A DNA stretch of 64,000 bases from Neobacillus cucumis (GTDB lineage: Bacteria > Bacillota > Bacilli > Bacillales > Cytobacillaceae), in NCBI RefSeq assembly GCF_016908975.1, contig NZ_JAFBEX010000021.1:27841-91840 (forward strand), written 5' to 3'. A program made the position numbers and the translations under genes. This document shows, piece after piece, positions 1 to 8,452 of this stretch (positions within the stretch are counted from its first letter, which is position 1; every line of letters begins with the position of its first letter). The notes under the pieces are model-generated. The model did not search any database and was not told the origin of the DNA. It saw only the letters and a list, made by a program, of their open reading frames with translations.

Positions 1-1089
1 TTTTCGGACAGTAACACTTTGTTGCAGATTCTTTTGATTGCTAGCATTTCTAAAATGCAGCTCACTCTCCATAACGGCTTGTTTCCACAACTCAATGTCA
101 GGGTGCTGCTGACCTAAAATTGAATAGTAACCATAAACCGTTTGTTCAATATCCACAAGGCCAGAGGAATACTCTTTTTTCATATGATCACTTATTTCGG
201 GTACTGCCTTTATGGATAACTGGTGACAGAGGGCTTCAATCAGTATATCTTGATCATCGAGTTTTTCTGCCTCATGATAGGCTTCTCTTAAAACCTGAAT
301 CGCGAGATCTGATTTAATATTTTCCACAATGGAAGCAGCAAATATGATCGATTCCGATTGTCGTAAGTAAGGTACTGCCTGTTTCACAACCTCATCCGAT
401 TGAAAACCAATTAATGCCGTTGCGACTTCTTCTAACAGAATATCATCATCACGGATTAACAAACTTGTCAGCAATGGGATATACTTTTCCAGCCTTAATA
501 ATCCGATCATATAAATTGTCAGAATCCCATTAAATGAAAACCATTGCTCTTTTAATTCCTCCTTAAGAACTAAATCAATTTCCTCTTCAGTAATCCAGCC
601 GTTATGCACAATACATGCTGCCAGTTTTTTCGCCTTTATGTATAGATCCTGTTGGTAAGATGCAGCACGCTCAAGATCATTTAACGTTTCCCCATATTCT
701 GTATAAACTTCTTCTTCCGTCCCGTTTACTACTAGTTCATATAACGGCCACATTTCCTCTCGAATAAATTTTTTCAGTGGCTCCCTATTTTTTAGCGCAA
801 GTTTCGGGTCAATACGTGCTACCAAATTCAATGCTAAATGGACCTTGGACTGATCCATCTTCGGGATATTTCCGATCAGAATTTTGATTGATTCTTCATT
901 GATTGTCTGATTTTCTACAAAGATGAGAATGGAGGTTTGCTTTTCTTTATTGTTAAACGCTTCTTTCAAAAGTTCTACTGTCCATTCTTCCGGAACATTA
1001 GGAAAATCGTGCAGTGCATTAAGTACCGTTTCTTGAATTAAAAAATCATTGCTTATTAAGTGTGGTTTTATTTTTTCCAAAAATGTCAT
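1..1089 (-). CDS. HEAT-like / probable SEC-C motif protein, partial
   Basis: The reading frame is open from an ATG at 1089 to the window edge, so at least 363 codons are present and the C-terminus is missing. The start MTFLEKIKPHL follows AGGAAAGG at a good distance. The protein is a run of amphipathic helices with acidic and leucine-rich repeats, resembling HEAT-type repeat proteins of Bacillus. The last visible residues, ending SVTVRK, are the kind of linker that precedes a zinc-binding SEC-C motif (GRNDPCPCGSGKK); that motif would lie just outside the window, so this part is inference. A soluble cytosolic protein is expected; its function is unknown. It is the upstream neighbour of the thermonuclease gene but is separated from it by about 100 bp. 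Confidence 0.7.
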   Translation of the reverse strand, partial: MTFLEKIKPHLISNDFLIQETVLNALHDFPNVPEEWTVELLKEAFNNKEKQTSILIFVENQTINEESIKILIGNIPKMDQSKVHLALNLVARIDPKLALKNREPLKKFIREEMWPLYELVVNGTEEEVYTEYGETLNDLERAASYQQDLYIKAKKLAACIVHNGWITEEEIDLVLKEELKEQWFSFNGILTIYMIGLLRLEKYIPLLTSLLIRDDDILLEEVATALIGFQSDEVVKQAVPYLRQSESIIFAASIVENIKSDLAIQVLREAYHEAEKLDDQDILIEALCHQLSIKAVPEISDHMKKEYSSGLVDIEQTVYGYYSILGQQHPDIELWKQAVMESELHFRNASNQKNLQQSVTVRK

Positions 1090-1191
1090 CCTATAAGTCC
1101 TTTCCTACCGCATTTGCTTAAACCCCATTATATCCATACTTAAATGGGCAAAACAATAAAGTAAACAGAATATGCTATGTTAATTCATAAT

Positions 1192-1794
1192 CTATTGAAC
1201 ACACCCATTAAATCCCCATTTTGTTACAAATCCCGGTCGACTCCAAATGTTTAGTTTCCTCCTTTTTGCTATCCTTTCATCCTCTCTAAATAAATCCAAA
1301 TATTTATAGGGTGGTTCTATTATAAAACCCACGCGTGCGAATCCTTCTTTAAGCAGTGTTTCTTGAACAGATTTTCCATCTACAAAAACATATGCTAATA
1401 GTCTCCCATACGAATCCCTGGTCCTTCCATTCTCCCATTCTATCGTTATGGTGCCGCCTTTCACTAGCTCATTATTCCTTGCGTATGCTTCCCTTGCATA
1501 AGGCTGGACACACATGTCTGGCTTTTTCGATTCTGATGTATCTATTAATAAATAACGAACCGTTTCCAATTTCCCATTGACTCTTACTTTAATTGTATCG
1601 CCGTCAATGGTATTCACTAATGTGACGGGGACTTGGACATCTGGGGAATCCATCGCTTCAGTCTTACGTGATGAATTCCATATCAGCTCACTCTGCTGTA
1701 GGCTAACCCTTGGTTTTATTTCTTCTTGCTGAGGAGTTAATGCTAGAAGCGTTGTGGCTGTTACTAATGAGACACCTGTTATTTTTTTTAGCAA
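1192..1794 (-). CDS. Thermonuclease family protein (staphylococcal nuclease-like), exported
   Basis: This encodes a Ca-dependent nuclease of the SNase family, probably secreted or membrane-tethered. The core motifs are all visible: IDGDT, VRYLLIDTSE (the Arg and Asp-Thr-x-Glu catalytic set) and YGRLLAYV (second catalytic Arg), ending in the usual LNIWS. I chose the TTG at 1794 because GAGGGAGG ends 8 nt before it; the in-frame ATG at 1827 has no good ribosome site. The TTG start gives MLKKITGVSLVTATTLLAL, a short basic and hydrophobic signal segment, and a protein of about 200 residues, normal for the family. Cys residues flank the domain (MCVQP and GFNGCVQ) and could form a disulphide outside the cell. 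Homologous enzymes degrade DNA and RNA for nutrient scavenging. Confidence 0.88.
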   Translation of the reverse strand: MLKKITGVSLVTATTLLALTPQQEEIKPRVSLQQSELIWNSSRKTEAMDSPDVQVPVTLVNTIDGDTIKVRVNGKLETVRYLLIDTSESKKPDMCVQPYAREAYARNNELVKGGTITIEWENGRTRDSYGRLLAYVFVDGKSVQETLLKEGFARVGFIIEPPYKYLDLFREDERIAKRRKLNIWSRPGFVTKWGFNGCVQ

Positions 1795-2021
1795 AGACAA
1801 TACCTCCCTCACTACAAGCTTCAGCATTTATCATCTGGCCATCTTCAATGTTTATATATGGTTCGATGAAGAAAACGGACATTATTTTTTTCATGATGAT
1901 GTGAACATTTTATAAAAAAATTCGTACAACCTCACTTCCCTTTTTAAACTCCTGTAATCTAAATATAGGTCCCCCTATTAATCTAACTGTTATAGCTAAA
2001 TGTTGATTTCATTGTGTATGA

Positions 2022-2212
2022 AAAATAAACGGTAAAATTCCGTTTAAATTGCTAAATAACCCTAATTCCTTAAAAATAAAGGAAGTTTTTCCGTTTATAT
2101 TATCCAAATCTTTGAATTTTGTCTTATTTGGAGCGGTTAAGCGGAATATCTCCGCTTATATCTGCTTCTTGTGCTTCCTCTATAAAAAATAGCCGGAAAT
2201 TCTCCGCCTATG
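2022..2212. repeat. Dispersed palindrome-array element, copy 1
   Basis: Four imperfect palindromes of about 20 bp with the pattern AAGCGGAAAWTTCCGCTT are centred near 2036, 2087, 2148 and 2201. The spacing is 51, 61 and 53 bp. The whole segment aligns with the inverted copy at 33375-33580, including the sequence between the palindromes and about 45 bp to the left of the first one. It therefore behaves as one repeated element and not as independent hairpins. The rest of the 1830-2275 spacer shows nothing else I can name. Confidence 0.75.
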
Positions 2213-2275
2213 AATCTCATACATACACGAATATCAACAATGAATAATAACAGCTCCAATCTTTAAAATAAATTT

Positions 2276-2480
2276 GATACAAAAATACGCCAATTTGCAA
2301 AAAAACGGATTCAAAATTAGAATTTGATGTCCAAAAAAGGGGTTTTTAAGCAAAAAATGGCTCCAAATTCGAATTTTTGAAATTCGAATTCCTTAGCCAA
2401 AACCGCTATCTTAGAAATGCCAGAAGTGTGGGATTGCCACGTTAGCTGGCCTAGATTAAGTGATAAGGTGGCTAAAAAGT
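2276..2480 (+). promoter_or_regulatory. Conserved palindrome-rich leader of gene A
   Basis: This leader is shared almost base for base with 9190-9402 in front of the paralogue A'. It carries tandem palindromes AAATTCGAATTT (2365-2376) and AAATTCGAATT (2380-2390), bracketed by GGCT and AGCC so that the whole can fold as one stem. A second inverted pair GCCAG/CTGGC lies closer to the gene. Conservation with the gene suggests an operator or folded leader used for self-regulation; this is inference. Confidence 0.5.
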
Positions 2481-3332
2481 ATGAATTTAAAATCTGGCAA
2501 TATTGAGGGATTTGAGCCGTTTTCGCAATTCGAAAGTTTAAAGGAGTTTAACCGCCATATGGAAATGTGGCTGCTCGATCACAAGAAAGATTTTTCAAAA
2601 GGTGAATTAATAGGATTAAAAGGCTTAGAGCGGTTCTCTGCCAAAATCCCTGGTGTTTGTAATGCCAAAATTGGAACCATTTTAAAAGCGATTAATCAAC
2701 AATCTAAAGAAAACATCCTCTCCCGTTCGACTTTTAAACGGATGATTCTTAAAGGCAAAAAATTGGGGCTTTTCTCTGTCTATGAAACTGAAAGGAGCAA
2801 CGGTTCCCAATCCAGCAATCTTTATGTATTTAATCGTTTTCCTCCAAGTGAACCACCCAAACAACCTAGCATGAGCCACCGTAATAAAACTATTAATCTT
2901 TTAAAAACTGAAAGAGATAAAAAGATAAAAAAACGTATAGAGGATCCGTCTAAATTAGATTACACGTATGTGAGCAATCGTGTTCCACAGCCTTTCGTTG
3001 AAATCGTTAAATGCTTCTTTCCAGATGCAAAGGTGATCGAAGAATATTGGCATATGGCCCAAATCCTTGCCTATGGCTATGAACTAGACCATGAAAAAGA
3101 TTTAATCGTTAACCTTGCCATCCAATCCTTTAAGCAGTTAATTCGAAAACTGAAGTTGACAAATGCTGTAAAAAAACCGATTGCTTACTACTATGGAATC
3201 TTAAAAGAGAAATTTTTTCAGTATTATGAGGAGATGCTTTACGAAAAGCGCGCAGCAGGACTGATTCAATCTAAACCGATTGGTTTTGAGTATAATGGGG
3301 AAAGATTTGAGTGGGATTGGTTGAATTTATAA
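2481..3332 (+). CDS. Winged-helix-like cytosolic protein, copy A
   Basis: The start MNLKSGNIEGF follows AAGGTGG at 8 nt, and the product has 283 residues, exactly the same length as its paralogue at 9403-10254. The N-terminal half (about 20-130) has a helix-turn-helix look with SRSTFKRMILKGKKLGLFSVYE followed by a strand-rich wing ending LYVFNRF. A short basic linker (KKIKKR) joins a helical C-terminal domain with PQPFVEIVKCFF and YYYGILKEKFFQYYEE. I know this as a family of uncharacterised Bacillus proteins that resemble plasmid or replication-type winged-helix proteins; the exact role is not known. It comes with its own conserved leader and is repeated in the window, so it moves or duplicates as a unit. 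The gene for B follows tail to tail. Confidence 0.7.
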   Translation: MNLKSGNIEGFEPFSQFESLKEFNRHMEMWLLDHKKDFSKGELIGLKGLERFSAKIPGVCNAKIGTILKAINQQSKENILSRSTFKRMILKGKKLGLFSVYETERSNGSQSSNLYVFNRFPPSEPPKQPSMSHRNKTINLLKTERDKKIKKRIEDPSKLDYTYVSNRVPQPFVEIVKCFFPDAKVIEEYWHMAQILAYGYELDHEKDLIVNLAIQSFKQLIRKLKLTNAVKKPIAYYYGILKEKFFQYYEEMLYEKRAAGLIQSKPIGFEYNGERFEWDWLNL

Positions 3333-3513
3333 ATTTTTGCCTGTGAAATATGGATAGGAAGGCTGGTAAGGATCATTGGGGTACAATAAAGCCTCCCCCT
3401 TTCTTTAATCACTTCATCTTTTCATGTATAGGAGATGTATAAGAAACACCAAAGGAAGCAGTGGAGTTCAAGAATGACTTTTTTAAGCACTCTTTCTTTT
3501 ATATGTCCGGCTA

Positions 3514-4446
3514 TCACAGTTCGCCGTCAAAAATGGCCACTGTTTGCCTTTCAGGACCAAATTCCTGACCGTTCCATTTCAATAGAGTCAGTACAGTTCC
3601 CAGACTGTCCGCATTGTACCTGCCGGCAATCCTTTGATAGGCTTGGAGTTCAAATAGATGATCTCTGTTAAAATCAATGGGATATAAACCAGACAAAGGA
3701 TTCACCCACCCATTAATGGGAGTCTTTAAAATACCTTGGGGGTTATAAATCTCCGATAGATATTCCTTCCCCTTGTATGTAATGTCAAGAATATACTTTT
3801 CTCTTAGATGATAGCTGATGACCTTTGCTCTATATTGATTTTCATATGTTACATCGTACTTAAAGGAATCATAGAAAGCATCCGAATCAAAAATCTGCCT
3901 TAATTGACCGTTCATATAAGAATAGTTATACGCATAAATTGTGCCGCCGCTTCCTCCGGTGTCCATGACTATTAAAATATCATCACCCTTTTTACCAGTA
4001 AAATTACCTAGAAAAAGAGTGGGATTGTAGCCAGAGTTATTTTTAAAATGAATGTGATCATAGTGATGGGTCCTGCCATTTTGGACAACCAATGTAATGT
4101 CTATCCAAAATGGACTATTAGGGGTTTTATAGGCAGTTAGAAAGACATTATCCTGTATCCCGTCTCCGTCAATATCTCCCCTCTTGACGGTTACGATGGT
4201 TGGACGATTGGGATGTATTTGTCTTGAATCAGCTGATTGCATTCCTGCCCGCATTTCTAAAAGTTTGTGCTTTGAAGGATAAGGATTGTGAAAAGACAAT
4301 GCCATATCAATTGTTTGCATGGCTTCCGTTGTTAATCCGGCTCTGGCCTGCGTATTAGCCAAACAGTACCAATAATAGGGATGATTCGTTTCACGTATTT
4401 TTGTGTAATAGTGATGGAGCTCTTTATGGAAATCATTTGTGTCCAT
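3514..4446 (-). CDS. FG-GAP/VCBS-like protein with TPR-like N-terminus, copy B
   Basis: The product is about 310 residues. I chose MDTNDFHKEL at 4446 because GGTGG lies 7 nt upstream; the frame stays open to an ATG at 4476. Residues 1-60 form a helical hairpin pair (YWYCLANTQARAGLTTEAM) like a tetratricopeptide repeat. Then comes a beta-propeller-like stretch with calcium-loop motifs typical of FG-GAP/VCBS repeats: GDIDGDGIQDNVFLTA, GNFTGKKGDDILIVMD and PIDFNRDHLFELQAY. No signal peptide is visible. Similar proteins are common in spore formers and are usually annotated only as VCBS-repeat or spore-associated proteins. A near-identical copy sits at 12616-13551, and the similarity continues about 150 bp upstream of both genes. 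Confidence 0.65.
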   Translation of the reverse strand: MDTNDFHKELHHYYTKIRETNHPYYWYCLANTQARAGLTTEAMQTIDMALSFHNPYPSKHKLLEMRAGMQSADSRQIHPNRPTIVTVKRGDIDGDGIQDNVFLTAYKTPNSPFWIDITLVVQNGRTHHYDHIHFKNNSGYNPTLFLGNFTGKKGDDILIVMDTGGSGGTIYAYNYSYMNGQLRQIFDSDAFYDSFKYDVTYENQYRAKVISYHLREKYILDITYKGKEYLSEIYNPQGILKTPINGWVNPLSGLYPIDFNRDHLFELQAYQRIAGRYNADSLGTVLTLLKWNGQEFGPERQTVAIFDGEL

Positions 4447-4651
4447 ATGCATCCCACCTGTTTTATTATTCTCCATATAGATTTATGTACGAATTCATAG
4501 GCGCATTCCTAGGTCCGTTCAACCCAAACAAGAAATCCAAAGGATTAAAGGGCACACAAATAGGGCTGCCTCCGCAACCCAATCTAGAACTTCACCAAAA
4601 GGTTTTTTCTCCTTCATATTAAATAAACAATGGCAGAAATGTTTGGAGGAA

Positions 4652-4694
4652 AAAGATGAGTGCAATTCTTTTCTGAAAATAGCCGATCATCTTT
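4652..4694 (-). terminator. Terminator of the glutamine-type ABC operon
   Basis: AAAGATGA and TCATCTTT arms lie just downstream of the ATPase stop codon on the minus strand, with T-rich sequence after the stem. Confidence 0.5.
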
Positions 4695-4701
4695 TTTCTT
4701 T

Positions 4702-5427
4702 TTAATGTAAGATCTTCCCAAGAAAACTTCTAGTTCGCTCATTCTTAGGCGATTTAAACAATTCTTCAGGTTTTCCTTCTTCCATAATGCTGCCTTCGTC
4801 CATGAATAACACTCGGTCTCCAACTTCTTTGGCAAAACCCATTTCGTGTGTGACAACCACCATCGTCATGCCTTCTTTTGCCAGGTCCTGCATGACCTTT
4901 AAGACTTCGCCAACCATTTCAGGATCCAATGCGGAAGTAGGCTCATCAAACAACATCACTTCCGGCTTCATCGCAAGAGCACGAGCAATGGCAACACGTT
5001 GCTGTTGACCTCCGGATAACTCATCAGGAAAACTATTTTCTTTGTGTGCCAATCCTACCTTTTCAAGAAGCTGACGGGCAAACTTTTCACTTTCTTCTTT
5101 CGACATTTTTAAAACTTTCCGCGGGCCGACCGTAATATTTTCTAGTACCGTTAAATGATGAAACAAGTTAAAACGTTGAAAAACCATCCCGACCTTTTGA
5201 CAGACTTTGTGTATATTTACTCTTGAATGGGTTATTTCCGTACCGGAGATGGTAATTTTTCCACCCGTTGCTATTTCCAAGCCATTTAAGCAGCGGAGAA
5301 AAGTACTTTTTCCACTGCCAGATGGACCGATGACAACCACCACTTCTTGCGGCTGGATTTCAACTGAAACATCTTTTAATACTTCAATAGGCCCAAAGGA
5401 CTTTTTCAACTGTTCAACGCTTATCAA
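4702..5427 (-). CDS. glnQ: Polar amino-acid (glutamine-type) ABC transporter ATPase
   Basis: This 241-residue protein is the nucleotide-binding subunit of a polar amino-acid importer. The Walker A GPSGSGKST is at about 33-41, the Q-loop VFQRFNLF at about 83-90, the signature LSGGQQQR at about 138-145, Walker B VMLFDEP and the switch histidine VTHEMGF follow. It is the last gene of a three-gene minus-strand operon: binding protein, permease, ATPase, with the permease overlapping it by 14 bp. The sequence closely follows the GlnQ/ArtM subfamily (PTSALDPEMVGEVL), whose members import glutamine, arginine or cystine. The true substrate cannot be read from the ATPase. Confidence 0.93.
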   Translation of the reverse strand: MISVEQLKKSFGPIEVLKDVSVEIQPQEVVVVIGPSGSGKSTFLRCLNGLEIATGGKITISGTEITHSRVNIHKVCQKVGMVFQRFNLFHHLTVLENITVGPRKVLKMSKEESEKFARQLLEKVGLAHKENSFPDELSGGQQQRVAIARALAMKPEVMLFDEPTSALDPEMVGEVLKVMQDLAKEGMTMVVVTHEMGFAKEVGDRVLFMDEGSIMEEGKPEELFKSPKNERTRSFLGKILH

Positions 5428-6091
5428 TTTGCAGCCTCCTCTCTAGATAGCCGGCAAAACGTGTAAGGGAGAAAATGACGACAAGATATAAAAGAGCTAC
5501 TTCGCCGTAAATTTGAAATCCTGCGAAGTTTTCTGCGATGATAATTTGACCTGTGTAAAGAAGTTCAACAATGGCAATTGGGGCTAACAAGGATGTATCC
5601 TTGATTGTTTGGGCAAATTGATTGACCAGTGGCGGAATCATTCGTTTAAAGGCCTGCGGCAAAATGATATGAATCATCGCTTGAGTACGAGTCATACCAA
5701 TACTGTGGGCGGCTTCGCTTTGTCCGCGGTCCACGCCCAAGATTCCAGCGCGGATAATTTCTGTAATATAGGCCCCTTCGTTTAAGGCTAGGCCAATAGC
5801 AGCAGCAATGTAGGGATAAACGTCCGAGCCAAACCATTGGTTTAATGGAATTATCGTTGGCAACCCTAATGCTATAAAAAGAAGCTGTACTAAAAGCGGG
5901 GTACCGCGGAATACCTCAACATATACCCAGCTGATGCCCCGTAACACTTTAAAACGAGAAAGCTTGCATAATGCGGCTATAAGTCCAATAATACTGGCAA
6001 ATATAATAGCGATCACTGAAAATTCAACGGTTCGCCACAAGCCATGCATTAATTGCGGGAAGGCGTGTTCCATAATACTCCAAGAATTCAA
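5414..6091 (-). CDS. Polar amino-acid ABC transporter permease (His/Glu/Gln/Arg type)
   Basis: This is the membrane subunit of the importer. The EAA-type motif EAAHSIGMTRTQAMIHIILPQA is clear, and the N-terminal half has the family signature WRTVEFSVIA and VEVFRGTPLLVQL. I predict about five membrane helices. I favour a TTG start at 6091 (MNSWSIMEHAFPQLMHGLWRT) because AAGGGGG lies 9 nt upstream; the ATG at 6151 has no ribosome site and adds a hydrophilic, non-homologous stretch. The resulting length, about 225 residues, is usual. Unlike the B. subtilis glnQHMP locus, only one permease gene is present, so the channel is probably a homodimer. Confidence 0.9.
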   Translation of the reverse strand: MNSWSIMEHAFPQLMHGLWRTVEFSVIAIIFASIIGLIAALCKLSRFKVLRGISWVYVEVFRGTPLLVQLLFIALGLPTIIPLNQWFGSDVYPYIAAAIGLALNEGAYITEIIRAGILGVDRGQSEAAHSIGMTRTQAMIHIILPQAFKRMIPPLVNQFAQTIKDTSLLAPIAIVELLYTGQIIIAENFAGFQIYGEVALLYLVVIFSLTRFAGYLERRLQIDKR

Positions 6092-6211
6092 AGGTATATA
6101 CCCCCTTAATAATAGAGAGAACTCACCTGATGGCGGGTCTACATGACCCATGCAAAACTAGGTTGGATTAGCAAATATTTTGCTAGAATAACATGTTTTC
6201 CTAGACAGATA

Positions 6212-6235
6212 GGCGTAGCAATCGAGAGCTACGCC
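6212..6235 (-). promoter_or_regulatory. Intercistronic hairpin between binding protein and permease
   Basis: GGCGTAGC and GCTACGCC form an 8-bp GC-rich stem without a T tract, placed between the binding-protein stop and the permease start. Such stems commonly stabilise or attenuate the message so that the binding protein is made in excess; the role here is inference. Confidence 0.5.
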
Positions 6236-6266
6236 CCATAAATAGTAGTATGTTAGATGTATCTGT

Positions 6267-7103
6267 TTACTCGTCTAATGCAGCCTTATCTGGAGCGAGT
6301 TCCTCGTTTACAACTCCACTTTTATCTCCACCAAAGTATTTATCAAATAGCTTTGCATATTGACCATCATCTTTAATTGCCTTTAATCCATCATTTATTT
6401 TTTTCAATAGATCCGGATTGTTTTTTACTACAGCTATTCCGTAATACTCTCCAGTTGGAATAGATTGAATGGCATGAACATCTGAGTGAGTATTCGCATA
6501 ATCCTGGTTAACAGGGGTATCGAAGACAACAGCATCCGCACCACCGCTTGCCAGTGCACTATAGGCATCATTAATATTGTCAAATTGCTTAATATTTTTC
6601 TCTGGAATTCCTTTGGACTTTAACAAGTCAACTGAAGATGTTCCTTTTTTCGTTGCTACAAGCTTAGTCTTAAGGTCGGTTAGACTTTTGGCAGATGAAC
6701 TCTTTTTCGTAAGTACGGAAATCCCGGATTTGTAGTAAGCATTTGAAAAGTCTACAGCTGTTAAACGGCTTTTCTTAATGGTGATCCCAGCAACAGCTAC
6801 ATCGACTGATTTAGCTTGAAGGGCAGGAATAAGTCCAGTGAATTGCATGGTAGAAAGTTCAACTTTAAGATTTTCTTTCTTTGCAATGGCATTAATCATA
6901 TCAATGTCAAACCCTTGGACCTTTCCATCTTTTTCAGATTCAAAAGGTGGAAAAGTAGTATCAGCGGCAACTTTAATAGTTTGTGTTGCGGTTGTGTCCT
7001 TCGTTGCATTATCAGTACTTGAACTGCTGTCGCAGCCTGCCAGCACACCTGTGGTGAGTACCCCTGCTAGTAAAAGTGATCCATACATTTTTTTAGTGAA
7101 CAA
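6267..7103 (-). CDS. glnH: Amino-acid ABC transporter substrate-binding lipoprotein
   Basis: The protein has a lipoprotein signal with lipobox LAGC (Cys about residue 24 from the TTG start at 7103), followed by a Ser/Thr-rich linker and a family 3 solute-binding fold: VAADTTFPPFESEKDGKVQGFDIDMINAIAKK is the classic N-terminal signature. The TTG is preferred because a run of five G lies about 7 nt upstream; the ATG at 7121 is upstream of that site. It is the first gene of the importer operon and would be anchored on the outer face of the membrane. The ligand-site residues are of the glutamine/arginine class; glutamine is the best guess from operon type only. Confidence 0.88.
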   Translation of the reverse strand: MFTKKMYGSLLLAGVLTTGVLAGCDSSSSTDNATKDTTATQTIKVAADTTFPPFESEKDGKVQGFDIDMINAIAKKENLKVELSTMQFTGLIPALQAKSVDVAVAGITIKKSRLTAVDFSNAYYKSGISVLTKKSSSAKSLTDLKTKLVATKKGTSSVDLLKSKGIPEKNIKQFDNINDAYSALASGGADAVVFDTPVNQDYANTHSDVHAIQSIPTGEYYGIAVVKNNPDLLKKINDGLKAIKDDGQYAKLFDKYFGGDKSGVVNEELAPDKAALDE

Positions 7104-7278
7104 AATAAAACCCCCATCCATTTAATATTTTTAATATTCAATGTTGTCATCTCAAAAAGTCCTAATAGTATTATAATTATAAATTTGTTAAATATTCCGA
7201 AATAGGATAAGTCTGAATGGAAGAGTCATTCTTTAAGGAGGGTATTGGTAACGATTTCATATATTCTGGTTTGTTAGA

Positions 7279-7360
7279 AAAAACAGGCCGGAATTATTTT
7301 TCCAAGCCTGACTTTTGCATGGGCTATACTCCCGTTTGATTCAACATGTAAGATAGAATG
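7279..7360 (+). repeat. 82-bp dispersed leader element, copy 1
   Basis: This segment matches 42231-42312 over about 82 bp (roughly three quarters identity by eye). It starts with a small stem (CAGGC/GCCTG), then CATGGGCTATACTCCCGT, and ends GATAGAATG. In both places it lies 25-75 bp upstream of a plus-strand gene. The remainder of 7104-7278 is an AT-rich spacer without a feature I can support. Confidence 0.55.
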
Positions 7361-7430
7361 CCTCCACACAGTATATAACCCTTACCAATAGTTAAAAATA
7401 ACCATATAAACTTAAAGGGGAAAAAATCAA

Positions 7431-7910
7431 ATGCAGCAATTTTTAGAGAACTTGGACTTAGGAGCAAAGGGATTATGGTTTCCTGTTACAGCAAGTTTAC
7501 TATTTGCACTAATTGCCTTAATAATCCCGAAAAAAAATATCTCTTGGAGAGAAATCTATATTACATTTGCGGTTGTAGGATTTGGTACATGGTTTAGTGA
7601 TGGTCTAATTGCCAGGGAACTCGACCTTTTTGATATTGGAGACCCCAAAAAAGCTGGAATTGGAGATCTTCTTAGTTATACGTTTATACCAAGCTCACTT
7701 GCAATCCTTTATTTAAATTACCTTACTACTAATAATAAATGGAAATTAACATTTTGTTTCACTATCATTGCGCTTTTAATCGAATTTGGGATGGTCTATG
7801 TTGGGTATTTGAAATACAAAGGATGGAATTGGTACATTTCCATTATTGTTTTTCTGATCGCTTTCGGTTTTTTATTACCCATTCATAAGAAGATCATTCG
7901 AAAAGAATGA
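7431..7910 (+). CDS. Small integral membrane protein, function unknown
   Basis: The 159-residue product has four or five hydrophobic helices: about 15-33, 43-60, 85-100, 107-127 and 135-150. A cytosolic basic tail (HKKIIRKE) ends the protein. The start is ATG after AAAGGGGA. A conserved-looking acidic loop (ARELDLFDIGDPKKAGIGDLLSY) separates helices 2 and 3. I do not recognise a named family with confidence; it resembles other short Bacillus membrane proteins. It is transcribed alone: the ABC operon diverges from it and a strong terminator follows. Its upstream region carries the 82-bp dispersed element. Confidence 0.7.
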   Translation: MQQFLENLDLGAKGLWFPVTASLLFALIALIIPKKNISWREIYITFAVVGFGTWFSDGLIARELDLFDIGDPKKAGIGDLLSYTFIPSSLAILYLNYLTTNNKWKLTFCFTIIALLIEFGMVYVGYLKYKGWNWYISIIVFLIAFGFLLPIHKKIIRKE

Positions 7911-7946
7911 CTGAAGTTCGATTTAATAAACCCTCAGTTTTTAATG

Positions 7947-7978
7947 AGGACATAATTCGGTTGGATTATGTCCTTTTA
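7947..7978 (+). terminator. Rho-independent terminator
   Basis: AGGACATAAT and ATTATGTCCT form a perfect 10-bp stem followed by TTTTAAT, 36 bp after the membrane-protein stop codon. Confidence 0.85.
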
Positions 7979-7993
7979 ATATGTCTTTATTTT

Positions 7994-8118
7994 TCAATGA
8001 CCGCCAAAAGTTCCGGGTGTATCACTCAAAAATGGTTTATTATTCGCATCCATTAGTTTATATTTTTTGGGTGTTTGATTTTCATTGATACAAGAATCGC
8101 TTGATTGTACCACCTCAT
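7994..8118 (-). pseudogene. Remnant of an Ada-like metal-binding domain protein
   Basis: On the minus strand the stretch reads KYKLMDANNKPFLSD followed by TPGTFGGH and a stop. This is the N-terminal signature of small Bacillus proteins annotated as Ada-like metal-binding or sunset-domain proteins, which normally continue with a Cys-containing domain. Just upstream, a related segment (WYNQAILVSMKIKHPK) is in another frame; one base is missing in a run of A at about 8063-8068. The fragment is both frameshifted and cut short, so it is a relic. Family naming is from memory and moderate at best. The rest of 8119-8352 shows nothing I can support. Confidence 0.4.
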
Positions 8119-8352
8119 ATTACCTACTTTTCTCAAAGTATTGTCTCTCCATTAATCAAATACACAAAACAAACATCTCCTCTGAATTACTTCTACAATA
8201 ATGAATGGAATCCTCTACCATTTAATAAAAATCAAACGCTAACTAGGTTTACATAATATTATTATAGTTAATTAATTGGAATTTATCCATTTGGGCTACA
8301 GCGAGCTTCTTATTTTCTCATTTGAAGGCATTTTTTTATGCAAACATCAAAA

Positions 8353-8390
8353 ACGCCTTCCAAATGTGATTTTGGAAGGCGTCTTTTGCA
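8353..8390 (-). terminator. Terminator of the methyltransferase gene (bidirectional)
   Basis: ACGCCTTCCAAA and TTTGGAAGGCGT form a perfect 12-bp stem with T-rich flanks on both strands, about 65 bp beyond the methyltransferase stop codon. Confidence 0.85.
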
Positions 8391-8452
8391 ATTTAATTGA
8401 TTTTATAGCTTTTTTACGTGAAGGTGTTTATCTTTCAGGTTATGTAAAAGCT

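Noticed and set aside
2022..2212. CRISPR-like array of regularly spaced palindromes
   Set aside because: Repeats are degenerate and only three to four per locus, the spacers align between loci, and no cas gene is present.
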